From Aquabacterium sp. OR-4 (GTDB lineage: Bacteria; Pseudomonadota; Gammaproteobacteria; Burkholderiales; Burkholderiaceae_C): a stretch of 64,000 nt of DNA. A model generated the notes under the pieces. That model did not search any database, was not told where the DNA came from, and saw nothing but the letters and a program-made list of their open reading frames with translations. Both the position numbers and the translations under genes were made by a program. The number at the start of each line of letters is the position of its first letter. Position 1 is the stretch's first letter. The stretch spans positions 744,001-808,000 of the forward strand of contig NZ_JAOCQD020000002.1 in the NCBI RefSeq assembly GCF_025290835.2, read 5' to 3'. Of this stretch, positions 44,688 through 52,988 are shown one piece after another.

Positions 44688-47132
44688 ATGTCGTCCTCGA
44701 TTCGCAGCCGTGCCCACACGGCCACCCGTCGCTGCCTGCCCGGTGGCAGCCTGGCCGCCGCCGCCGCGCTGTCCAGCCTGCTGCCGCTGTCGGTGCTGGC
44801 CCAGACGCAGGGCAACACGGCCGCCGCGGCCACCAACGCGGCCACCAACGCCAACGCCACCACCAACGCGGCCCCCAGCAACCCAGTCGCCAGCCCGGCC
44901 AGCAGCAAGCCCGCCACCCCGGGCGGCGACAGCAAGGCCACCACGCTGCCCGACGTGGGCGTGAAGGCGCAGCGCGAGCTGCCCAACAAGGCCGATGTCA
45001 GCGCCTCGCCCAAGTTCACCCAGCCGCTGGTGGACACGCCCAAGACGGTGCAGGTGATCAAGCAGGAAACCCTGCGCGAGCAGGGTGCGGCCACCCTGAT
45101 GGAGGCGCTGCGCAACACGCCCGGCATCACCCTGCAGCTGGGCGAGAACGGCAACACCGCGGCCGGTGACACCTTCCAGCTGCGCGGCTTTGCGGCGCAG
45201 TCGGCCACCTTCGTCGACGGCCTGCGCGACCTGGGCCCGGTGACCCGCGATGTCTTCAACCTCGACCAGGTGGAGGTGGTCAAGGGCCCCTCGGGCTCCG
45301 ACATCGGCCGCGGTGCCGCCGCCGGCTACATCAACCTGATCAGCAAGCTGCCCGAGCTCGACAACGAGGGCCAGGCCAGCCTCACCCTGGGCAGTGCCGA
45401 GCGCAAGCGCGCCACCGTCGACATCAACCGCCGCCTGGGCGGGCAGAGCGCGGCACGGCTGAACCTGATGGCGCAGAACTCCGGCGTGCCCGGCGCCAGC
45501 ATGCTGCGCAACAAGGGCTGGGCCCTGGCGCCGGCGCTGTCGTTCGGCCTGCAGACACCCACCCGCGTGCACCTGTACTCGCTGCACCAGCGCCAGGACA
45601 ACCAGCCCGATGGCGGCATTCCGAGCATCGGCCGGCCCGGCTTCTACAACGCCGATGCCCTGCTGGCCGCCGGTGCCCCGGTGGACCGCAACAACTACTA
45701 CGGCAGCCGGCATGACCGCGAGAAGGTCGAGGCCGACATGTTCACCGCCCGCATCGAGCACGACTGGGCGCCGGGCCTGACCCTGCGCAACCTCACCCGC
45801 GCCGGCCGCAGCCACATGGACCGGGTGCTCACCGGCGTCAACGCGCTCAGCCGCAACAACAGCACCGACCCCGCGCTGTGGACCGTGGCGCGCACGCGCC
45901 AGCGCGTCGACCAGACCAACACCATCCTGGCCAACCAGACGCTGGTCAACGCCAAGCTCACGCTGGCCGGCCTGCAGCATGACCTGGTGGGCGGCGCCGA
46001 ACTGCTCAACGAGCGCCAGACCACGCTGGGCACCGGCACCACGGCGCAGCTCATCCGCGGCGTCAGCTACGGCGCCATCGCCATTCCGGCGGCCAACCTG
46101 TACCGGCCCAATGTGGACGACGTGCTGGGCCTGCCCTACCTGACCGGCATCGACACCGAAGGCCAGAGCAGCACGGTGGCGGCCTTCGTGGCCGACACCC
46201 TGACCCTGAACCCGCAGTGGAAGATCAATGCCGGCCTGCGCGTGGAGCGCTACCGCACCACCACCACCGGCGGCACCCTGGTCACCAGCACCAACCTGGC
46301 CACCTACGCCAGCCAGGGCTATGCGGTGGGCGGCGTGGTGCCGGCCAACATGAGCAACAGCGGCGACCTGAGCAGCTGGAACCTCGGCGTGGTCTACAAG
46401 CCGGCGGCCCATGGCAGCCTGTACGCCGCGGCGGGCAATTCGTCCACGCCGCCGGGCAGCGCCAACTTCGCGCTGTCGGCCACCAGCACCAACCAGGCCA
46501 ATGCCTCGATGAAGCCGCAGCGCACGCGCATCGTCGAGCTGGGCAGCAAGTGGGACCTGCTGGACAAGCGCCTGAACCTCAGCGGCGCGCTGTACCGCAC
46601 GGTCAACGACAACCAGGTCACGCAGGACCTGATCGACCGCAGCTTCATCCAGGACGGCCGCACCACGGTGCGCGGCGCCGAGCTGGCCGCCGTGGGCCAG
46701 CTGACCAACTTCTGGCAGCTCACCGCCGCGCTGGCCAGCATGAAGACCTCGCAGCAAAGCCAGCGCAGCATCGACGCCACCACCGGCGCGGTCACCAACA
46801 CCACCGGCCTGCGCTGGTCGCCCGAGTTCAGCGCCACGTTGTGGACCTCGTACACGCTGGGCGACTTCACCCTGGGCGGCGGCGTGCGCCACGTCGGCGA
46901 ACAAAAGCGCGTGATCACCGACAGCGCGGCCGCCGCCAACATGCCCAGCCTGCCCGGCTACGACGTGATCGACCTGATGGCGGCCTGGAAGGTCTCTCGC
47001 CAGCTGAACCTGCAGCTCAACGTGGGCAACGTGGCCGACAAGAACTACGTGGCCGCCTTGAACAACAGCGGCGCGCGCTTCTTGCTGGGCGCGCCACGCA
47101 ACGTGCAGCTCACCGCCGCGCTGCAGTTCTGA
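44688..47132 (+). CDS. TonB-dependent ferric-siderophore receptor
   Basis: An 814-residue outer-membrane receptor. Start at ATG 44688 after GGAAG gives a signal peptide ending near VLAQTQG; the frame is open to 44529 without a better site. A Thr/Asn/Ala-rich linker is followed by the plug with PLVDTPKTVQVIKQETLREQ and LMEALRNTPGITLQLGENG, typical of FhuE/FcuA-type siderophore receptors, then a barrel with the terminal Phe AALQF. The putative Fur box and PiuC-like gene downstream support an iron role. The siderophore is not known. Confidence 0.9.
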   Translation: MSSSIRSRAHTATRRCLPGGSLAAAAALSSLLPLSVLAQTQGNTAAAATNAATNANATTNAAPSNPVASPASSKPATPGGDSKATTLPDVGVKAQRELPNKADVSASPKFTQPLVDTPKTVQVIKQETLREQGAATLMEALRNTPGITLQLGENGNTAAGDTFQLRGFAAQSATFVDGLRDLGPVTRDVFNLDQVEVVKGPSGSDIGRGAAAGYINLISKLPELDNEGQASLTLGSAERKRATVDINRRLGGQSAARLNLMAQNSGVPGASMLRNKGWALAPALSFGLQTPTRVHLYSLHQRQDNQPDGGIPSIGRPGFYNADALLAAGAPVDRNNYYGSRHDREKVEADMFTARIEHDWAPGLTLRNLTRAGRSHMDRVLTGVNALSRNNSTDPALWTVARTRQRVDQTNTILANQTLVNAKLTLAGLQHDLVGGAELLNERQTTLGTGTTAQLIRGVSYGAIAIPAANLYRPNVDDVLGLPYLTGIDTEGQSSTVAAFVADTLTLNPQWKINAGLRVERYRTTTTGGTLVTSTNLATYASQGYAVGGVVPANMSNSGDLSSWNLGVVYKPAAHGSLYAAAGNSSTPPGSANFALSATSTNQANASMKPQRTRIVELGSKWDLLDKRLNLSGALYRTVNDNQVTQDLIDRSFIQDGRTTVRGAELAAVGQLTNFWQLTAALASMKTSQQSQRSIDATTGAVTNTTGLRWSPEFSATLWTSYTLGDFTLGGGVRHVGEQKRVITDSAAAANMPSLPGYDVIDLMAAWKVSRQLNLQLNVGNVADKNYVAALNNSGARFLLGAPRNVQLTAALQF

Positions 47133-47154
47133 GCCCGGCCTGCGGCTGCCCGCC

Positions 47155-47838
47155 ATGCTGCTGCATCTGCCGCAGGTGCTGACCCGCGACGCGGTGGCCT
47201 CGCTGCGCCTTGCGCTCGACGCCGCCGACTGGCAGGCCGGTGCCACCAGCGCCGGCGCGCAGGCCGCGCTGGTCAAGCACAACCGCCAGCTGCCGCCCGA
47301 CAGCGCCGCCTTCGCGGCCCTGTCGCAGCAGGTGGCGCTGGCGCTGCAGCGCCACCCGCTGTTTGTGGCCGCGGTGCTGCCGGCGCGCCTGCTGCCGCCA
47401 ATGTTCAACCGCTACGGCGTCGGCGAGCAGTACGGCGACCACATCGACAACACGCTGCAGTTCGACCGCTTCAATGGCCAGCCGGTGCGCACCGATGTCT
47501 CGACCACCGTGTTCCTGAGCGAGCCCGACGAGTACGACGGCGGCGAGCTGGTGGCCAGCGACCACTTCGGCACGCACGAGGTCAAGCTGGCGGCGGGCGA
47601 TGCCATCGTCTACCCGGCCACCAGCCTGCACCGCGTGCAGCCGGTCACCCGCGGCGAGCGCGTGGCCGCGTTCCTGTGGACCCAGAGCCTGGTGCGCTGC
47701 CCCGTGCAGCGCGGCCTGCTGTTCGATCTGGACATGGACATCGTCGCGCTGCGCAGCCAGCTCGGCGAGCGGCATGCCCAGGTGCTGTCGCTGACCGGCC
47801 TCTACCACCGCCTGATGCAGCAATGGGCGCTGACCTGA
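47155..47838 (+). CDS. piuC: PiuC-like Fe(II)/2-oxoglutarate hydroxylase
   Basis: A 227-residue PKHD-type hydroxylase. Metal ligands are H96 and D98 in YGDHIDNTL and H159 in TSLHRV; R169 just after is the likely 2-oxoglutarate contact. Genes of this family are often next to TonB receptors in iron-starvation loci (PiuA-PiuC). It starts 22 bases after the receptor and its end overlaps the PepSY gene by 16 bases. Confidence 0.88.
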   Translation: MLLHLPQVLTRDAVASLRLALDAADWQAGATSAGAQAALVKHNRQLPPDSAAFAALSQQVALALQRHPLFVAAVLPARLLPPMFNRYGVGEQYGDHIDNTLQFDRFNGQPVRTDVSTTVFLSEPDEYDGGELVASDHFGTHEVKLAAGDAIVYPATSLHRVQPVTRGERVAAFLWTQSLVRCPVQRGLLFDLDMDIVALRSQLGERHAQVLSLTGLYHRLMQQWALT

Positions 47839-48476
47839 CCCCGACCCCTTCCACCCCCCGCCGCCCGCGCTGGCACCTGGGCAGCCTGCACCGCTGGCAC
47901 TGGATCAGCTCGGCCGTGGCGCTGGCCGGCATGCTGCTGTTTGCCATCACCGGCTTCACGCTCAACCATGCCGCCGACATCGAGGCCCGGCCGGTGCTGC
48001 GGCAGTGGCAGGCGCGCCTGCCGGCCGAGCTGCTGGCCCAGGTGCAGCGCGCCGCCGCACCGCGCGCCCCGCTGCCGCCGGTGCTGGGCGACTGGCTGGC
48101 GCAGCAGCGCGGGCTGCGCGTCCCGCCGGGCGCCAGCCTGGAATGGCGCGACGACGAGCTCTACATCGGCATGCCCCGCCCCGGCGGCGATGCCTGGCTG
48201 CGCCTGACGCTGGGCAGCGGCAACGCGGCCGGCGAGCTCGAGTTCGAAGACAGCGACCGCGGCTGGCTGGCCTGGGCCAACGACCTGCACAAGGGCCGGC
48301 ACAGCGGCCGGTGGTGGTCGCTGTTCATCGACCTGATGGCCGTGGCCTGCGTGGTGTTCTGCATCACCGGCCTGCTGCTGCTGCAGCGCCATGCGCGCCA
48401 CCGCCCCGGCACCTGGCCGGTCACCGCCATGGGCCTGCTGCTGCCGCTGCTGGTGCTGCTGCTGGCGGTGCACTGA
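47823..48476 (+). CDS. PepSY-associated transmembrane protein
   Basis: A 217-residue inner-membrane protein: LHRWHWISSAVALAGMLLFA near residue 25-50, second TM near 170-190 (SLFIDLMAVACVVFCITG), and a C-terminal third. The HRWHW and LNHAADIEARP features fit the PepSY_TM family, which is thought to pass electrons across the membrane. Likely part of the electron chain below. Confidence 0.78.
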   Translation: MGADLTPTPSTPRRPRWHLGSLHRWHWISSAVALAGMLLFAITGFTLNHAADIEARPVLRQWQARLPAELLAQVQRAAAPRAPLPPVLGDWLAQQRGLRVPPGASLEWRDDELYIGMPRPGGDAWLRLTLGSGNAAGELEFEDSDRGWLAWANDLHKGRHSGRWWSLFIDLMAVACVVFCITGLLLLQRHARHRPGTWPVTAMGLLLPLLVLLLAVH

Positions 48477-48556
48477 GCGGCCAGACCGCGCGCACCGCAG
48501 CACTCTTTCCCGCTCTCCTCCCCCACCCCTCCCGCCCTCTCTCACGCACATCGCCC

Positions 48557-49156
48557 ATGACCCAACAGCCCGCACAACCGGCGCGCCCGCAGCACGGCGC
48601 GTCTTCTTCCATCGGCGCCCCTGGCGCGCGCCATCCGCTCAGCGCCCTGGGCGCCCTGGGCATCTTCGGCAGCCTGGCCGTGGGCAGCCCGGCCTGGGCT
48701 GCCAGCCTGCAGCTGCAGCTCGAGCTGCCGCGCCTGAACGTGGCCGAGTACCACCGCCCCTACGTGGCCGTGTGGGTCGAGAAGCCCGGCCAGGCCGGCG
48801 CCATGGCCCAGCTGGCCGTCTGGTACGACCTGAAGAAGGCCAACAACGGCGGCACCAAGTGGCTGCGCGACATGCGCCAGTGGTGGCGCCAGGGCGGGCG
48901 CGATCTCAGCGTGCCGGCCGATGGCGTGAGCGGCGCCACGCGGGCCCCCGGAGAGCACAGCCTGCAGCTGGCCCAGCACGCGCAGCTGGCCAAGCTGCCC
49001 GCCGGCCAGTACGAGCTGGTGATCGAGGCCGCCCGTGAAGGCGGCGGCCGCGAGGTGCAGCGCCTGCCCTTCAGCTGGCCGCTGCGCGCCGCCCAGAGCG
49101 CCAGCGCCCAGGGCGAGCACGAGCTGGGCGCGCTGCGCCTGAACGCCCAACCCTGA
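48557..49156 (+). CDS. DUF2271 protein with an ApbE-type flavinylation motif
   Basis: A 199-residue exported protein (hydrophobic segment LGALGIFGSLAVGSPAWAAS, cleavage near residue 49). The mature part has PYVAVWVEKP, LAVWYDLKKANNGGTKWLRDM and DGVSGATRAPG. S125-G-A-T128 matches the S/T-G-A-S/T consensus recognised by ApbE, which would attach FMN to T128. The apbE gene is two genes downstream. FMN attachment is predicted, not shown. Confidence 0.8.
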   Translation: MTQQPAQPARPQHGASSSIGAPGARHPLSALGALGIFGSLAVGSPAWAASLQLQLELPRLNVAEYHRPYVAVWVEKPGQAGAMAQLAVWYDLKKANNGGTKWLRDMRQWWRQGGRDLSVPADGVSGATRAPGEHSLQLAQHAQLAKLPAGQYELVIEAAREGGGREVQRLPFSWPLRAAQSASAQGEHELGALRLNAQP

Positions 49157-49171
49157 GCCCGGAGACCCGAG

Positions 49172-50029
49172 ATGCCCATCCGCCCACGCCCCCACCCCCT
49201 GCCCGCTGCGCTGGCCCTGGCCCTGGGCCTGCTGCTGGCCGTGCCGGCCCGTGCCCACCTGACCTGGCTGCTGCCGGTGCAAAGCCATGTCGACGGCAAG
49301 GAAGCCACCATCGCCTTCGACGCCGCGGTGTCCGAGGACCTGTTCCATTTCGAGCGCGCCCTCAAGCTCGACACCGTGCTCATCACCGGCCCTGACGGCC
49401 AGCCGCGCGAGCTGGCCAACCGCAGCGCCGCGCGCCACCGCGAAAGCTTCGACCTGAAACTGGTGGCCGACGGCAGCTACCGCATCAGCCATGTCAGCCG
49501 CGGCGTGATGGCCAGCTGGCGCGAGGGCGAGCAGACGCGGCGCTTTCGCGGCACGCCCGAGGCCTTTGCCAAGGAAGTGCCAGCCGACCAGGTGCTGCAA
49601 GGCATCACGCTGACCCATGCGCGCCAGCAGACCTTCGTCAGCAAGGAGCGCGCCGGCCAGCCGCGTTTTGCCGCTGAAGGCCAGGGCCTGGAAGTGCTGC
49701 CGCTGGATGCCGCCTCCGACCTCAGCGTGGGCGACACCACCCGGCTGCGCCTGCTGCTCGACGGCCGCCCGCTGCCCGGTGCCACGCTGAAGCTGCTGCG
49801 CGAGGGCAACCGCTACCGCTACAAGATGGGCGAAGAGCTGCTGACCAGCGACGCCGAGGGCGTGGTCACGCTGCGCTGGGCCGAGGCCGGCCGCTACTTC
49901 CTGGGCGCCAGCCATGGCGACCGGCCGGCGGCCGCAGCCCCCGGTGCCGCGCCAGCCCAGGCCGGCACCCGCGACAAGCCGCTGCAGCGCGCCGGCCTGT
50001 CGGTCACCTTCGAAGTGCTGCCGCGCTGA
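49172..50029 (+). CDS. DUF4198 protein
   Basis: A 285-residue exported protein with signal peptide ending VPARAH, the DUF4198 start HLTWLLP, and a beta-rich body with DGSYRISHVSRG and GATLKLLREG. DUF4198 proteins are periplasmic and often lie beside metal uptake genes. It follows the DUF2271 gene by 15 bases after CGGAGACC and belongs to the same transcript. Confidence 0.8.
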   Translation: MPIRPRPHPLPAALALALGLLLAVPARAHLTWLLPVQSHVDGKEATIAFDAAVSEDLFHFERALKLDTVLITGPDGQPRELANRSAARHRESFDLKLVADGSYRISHVSRGVMASWREGEQTRRFRGTPEAFAKEVPADQVLQGITLTHARQQTFVSKERAGQPRFAAEGQGLEVLPLDAASDLSVGDTTRLRLLLDGRPLPGATLKLLREGNRYRYKMGEELLTSDAEGVVTLRWAEAGRYFLGASHGDRPAAAAPGAAPAQAGTRDKPLQRAGLSVTFEVLPR

Positions 50030-50039
50030 GCAGCAGCCA

Positions 50040-50084
50040 CCCCGTGCGCAGCGGCCCCATGCGCAGCAGCCCCTTGCACTGCGG
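50040..50084 (+). repeat. 15-bp tandem repeat just after the DUF4198 gene
   Basis: Three copies of CCCCRTGCGCAGCRG (third diverged) start 11 bases after the DUF4198 stop, between it and apbE. They have no start codon role that can be seen, though the frame of apbE is open through them. Confidence 0.7.
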
Positions 50085-50157
50085 CCGATGGCCGGTGGCC
50101 CCCGCCAGCCGGCCCGCGGCCCCCCGCAGCTTGCCCCCGACGCCGACAGGCGTGCCG

Positions 50158-51300
50158 ATGATGGAGCCGATGAACCCGTCGACCCACGCGCCGATCCACC
50201 CGCCCGCCACCGCAGCGGCCGCGCGCCAGGTGCTGCTGCCGGCGCTGATCGAGGGCGAGCCGCCGCCCTGGGGCCAGCCCTGCCACCGCCTGGCCGGCGC
50301 CAGCATGGGCACGCACTGGTCGGCGCTGTTCCACGCCCCGCCCTCGGTGCCGCTGGCCCGCGTGCGCCAGGCCCTGCAGGCCGAGCTGGACCGGGTGGAC
50401 ACCGAGATGAGCACCTGGCGCCCCGACAGCGCGCTGATGCGCTTCAACCGCGCGCCCGCCGGCAGCCGCCATGTGCTGCCGCTGGCCTTTGCGCAGGTGC
50501 TCGATGCCGCGCTGCGGGTGGCCCGCGCCAGCGGCGGCGCCTTCGACCCCTGCGCCGGCGCGCTGGTTGGGCACTGGGGCTTCGGCCCGGGCGCCGACGG
50601 CCGCACGCCGGCCTACCAGGCCACCGGCTTCCAGCCGCCGCTGCAGGCCGAGACGGCGGATGCCTTGCACCCGCCCCCCGCCCGCGGCCAGGCCGCCTGG
50701 GACGCCCTGGCCTGGTCGGCCGACACGGCGCAGATCACCCAGCCCGGCGGCATCTGCCTCGACCTGTGCGCCATTGCCAAGGGCCATGCGGTGGACCGGC
50801 TGAGCCGCTGCCTGGCCGCCCTCGGCTGCACCCACCACCTGGTGGACGTGGGCGGCGAGTTGAGCGGCCAGGGCCTGCGCCCCAGCGGTCTGCCCTGGTG
50901 GGTGGATCTCGAGCCGCCCGAGCCGGGCCTGGACCCGCGGCACCTGCCCTGGGCCGCCACCCGCCTGGCCCTGCACGGCCTGGCCGTGGCCACCTCGGGC
51001 GACTACCGCCGCCACTACACCGACGCCCGCGGCCGGCGCTGCAGCCACACGCTCGACCCGCGCCGCGGCGAGCCCATCCGCCACGGCGTGGCCTCGGTCA
51101 GCGTGCTGCACCCCCAGGCCCTGTGGGCCGACGGCTGGAGCACCGCGCTGCTGGTGCTGGGGCCCGAGGCCGGCCTGGCGCTGGCGCGTTGCCAGGGCCT
51201 GGCCGCCCGCTGGCTGCAGCGCCCGGCCACGCCCGGGGCGGGCTGGCGCTGCGTCGAGAGCCCGGCCTGGCAGGCCCTGCGGGACAGCGCCGACCGATGA
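50158..51300 (+). CDS. apbE: FAD:protein FMN transferase ApbE
   Basis: A 380-residue flavin transferase. Motifs: AGASMGTHWSALF, TEMSTWRPDSALMRFN, SRCLAALGCTHHLVDVGGEL, ATSGDYRRHY and HTLDPRRGEP. It attaches FMN from FAD to Ser/Thr of periplasmic or exported proteins; the SGAT motif in the DUF2271 protein nearby is the obvious target. The start at 50158 has AGG seven bases ahead; 50161 or 50170 are alternatives, and the frame runs back to 50044. No signal peptide is visible, which is odd for an enzyme expected in the periplasm. Stop overlaps the next ATG. Confidence 0.9.
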   Translation: MMEPMNPSTHAPIHPPATAAAARQVLLPALIEGEPPPWGQPCHRLAGASMGTHWSALFHAPPSVPLARVRQALQAELDRVDTEMSTWRPDSALMRFNRAPAGSRHVLPLAFAQVLDAALRVARASGGAFDPCAGALVGHWGFGPGADGRTPAYQATGFQPPLQAETADALHPPPARGQAAWDALAWSADTAQITQPGGICLDLCAIAKGHAVDRLSRCLAALGCTHHLVDVGGELSGQGLRPSGLPWWVDLEPPEPGLDPRHLPWAATRLALHGLAVATSGDYRRHYTDARGRRCSHTLDPRRGEPIRHGVASVSVLHPQALWADGWSTALLVLGPEAGLALARCQGLAARWLQRPATPGAGWRCVESPAWQALRDSADR

Positions 51301-52973
51301 TGCCCGGGCCCGAGATCGGCACGCCGCGCCTGCTGGGCGCGGTGCTGGCCGTCGGCGCCTGGCTGGGCCTGTGCCTGTGGGCCTGGCGGCGCAGCCGGCG
51401 CGACCGCGCCCCGCTTCACCTTCTGCCAGACACGCCGCCCCAGGCCGCACCCCCCAGCACGCCGCAGGCCATGCCACACGGCAGCCCGGCGCCGTGCTGG
51501 GTGCTGTGGGCCAGCCAGACCGGCCGCGCGCGGGCGCTGGCCGAGCAGGCTGCGGCCCACCTGCAGGCCGCCGGCCGGCCGGCGCTGGCCGCGGCCCTGC
51601 ACCGCATCGAGCTGGCGCACTGGCAGGCCCATGCGCGTGCCGGTGGCCAGCTGCTGCTGGTGGCCGCCACCAGCGGCGAGGGCCATGCGCCCGACGAGGT
51701 GGCCAGCTTTGCCGAACGCCACCTGCAGCAGCCGGCGCCGCTGCAGGGCCTGCAGCATGCGGTGCTGGCGCTGGGCGACCGCCGCTACCCGCACTTCTGC
51801 GCCTTTGGCGAGCGCCTGCACCACTGGCTGGACGCCAGCGGCAGCCGCGCGCTGTTTCCGCTGCTGCGCAACGACGCCCTGCACGACGACGCGCTGGGCG
51901 GCTGGCAGCAACTGCTGCAGGGCCTGCTCGGCCCCCGCGGGCACGACAGCGCCACGCCGGCCACACTGGCCATGCCGGCCATGCCGCCCGCCCCGCCCTG
52001 GCTGCCCTGGCGCCTGATCCGCCGCGAGCATCTCAACCCCGGCAGCCTGGGCGCGCCGATGCACCTGCTGACCCTGCTGCCGCCGGCCGATGCCGATGCC
52101 TCGGCGCACCAGTGGCAGGCCGGCGACCTGGCCCAGGTGCTGCCAGCGACCGACAGCGCATCCACGGCCCTGCCGCCAGCGCTGCCACGCGACTACTCGG
52201 TGGCCAATGTGCCCGGCCGGCTGGCACTTGGCGCGGCCGCGCCGCACGGCCTGGGCGACCCGCCTGCGGCACTGGCGGCACTGGCGCCATCACTTGCATC
52301 ACCCGCATCACCTGCATCACCTGCTTCACCGGCTGGCGCCGAAGCCACGGCCTCAGCCGGTGTCCCGCCCGGCGCGCTGCAGCTGCTGGTGCGCCTGCGC
52401 CAGGTGGCCACGGCCGATGGCCAGCGCCACACCGGCCTGGCCTCGGGCTGGCTGTGCCAGGGCCTGCGCCTGGGCGAGACGGTGCCGCTGCGACTGCGCG
52501 CCAACCCGGGTTTCCGGCTCACGCCCTCGCTCGACCGGCCGGTGATCCTGATCGGCCACGGCGCCGGCCTGGCCGGCCTGCTGGGCCTGCTGCATGGCCT
52601 GGCGCAGCAGGCGCTGCGGCGCGGGCCGCTGCAGCGTGCCGGGCACAACGCCTGGCTGCTGTACGGCGAACGCCAGGCCGCGCACGACAGCCTGCTCGAT
52701 GCCCAGCTGCAAAGCTGGCTCGACAGCGGCGTGCTCAGCCGCCTGGACCGCGTGTTCTCGCGCGACACACCCGAGGCGCCGCATGTCACCCACCGGCTGC
52801 AGGCCGAGGCCGCGCGCCTGCAGGCCTGGCTGGCGGCCGGCGCCAGCCTGCATGTCTGCGGCGGCCGCGACAGCCTGGGCCAGGCGCTCGACGCCGTGCT
52901 GGGCGCCCAGCTGGGGGCGGCCGGGCTGCAGGCGCTGCGCGACAGTCAGCGCCTGCGCTGCGACCTGTTCTGA
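51297..52973 (+). CDS. Membrane-anchored flavodoxin/NADPH reductase (sulfite reductase alpha-like)
   Basis: A 558-residue diflavin reductase: TM helix near 10-28 (LLGAVLAVGAWLGLCLWAW), flavodoxin domain with VLWASQTGRARALAEQ and VLALGDRRYPHFCAFGE, an FAD part, and a NADPH part with ILIGHGAGLAGLLGLLHG and VCGGRDSLGQALD, ending RCDLF. The linker near 325-345 has SPA repeats encoded by a 9-bp tandem repeat. It should pass electrons from NADPH to a membrane or exported flavoprotein. The start overlaps the apbE stop (ATGA). Confidence 0.88.
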   Translation: MMPGPEIGTPRLLGAVLAVGAWLGLCLWAWRRSRRDRAPLHLLPDTPPQAAPPSTPQAMPHGSPAPCWVLWASQTGRARALAEQAAAHLQAAGRPALAAALHRIELAHWQAHARAGGQLLLVAATSGEGHAPDEVASFAERHLQQPAPLQGLQHAVLALGDRRYPHFCAFGERLHHWLDASGSRALFPLLRNDALHDDALGGWQQLLQGLLGPRGHDSATPATLAMPAMPPAPPWLPWRLIRREHLNPGSLGAPMHLLTLLPPADADASAHQWQAGDLAQVLPATDSASTALPPALPRDYSVANVPGRLALGAAAPHGLGDPPAALAALAPSLASPASPASPASPAGAEATASAGVPPGALQLLVRLRQVATADGQRHTGLASGWLCQGLRLGETVPLRLRANPGFRLTPSLDRPVILIGHGAGLAGLLGLLHGLAQQALRRGPLQRAGHNAWLLYGERQAAHDSLLDAQLQSWLDSGVLSRLDRVFSRDTPEAPHVTHRLQAEAARLQAWLAAGASLHVCGGRDSLGQALDAVLGAQLGAAGLQALRDSQRLRCDLF

Positions 52974-52988
52974 CGGGCGGCCAGGCGC

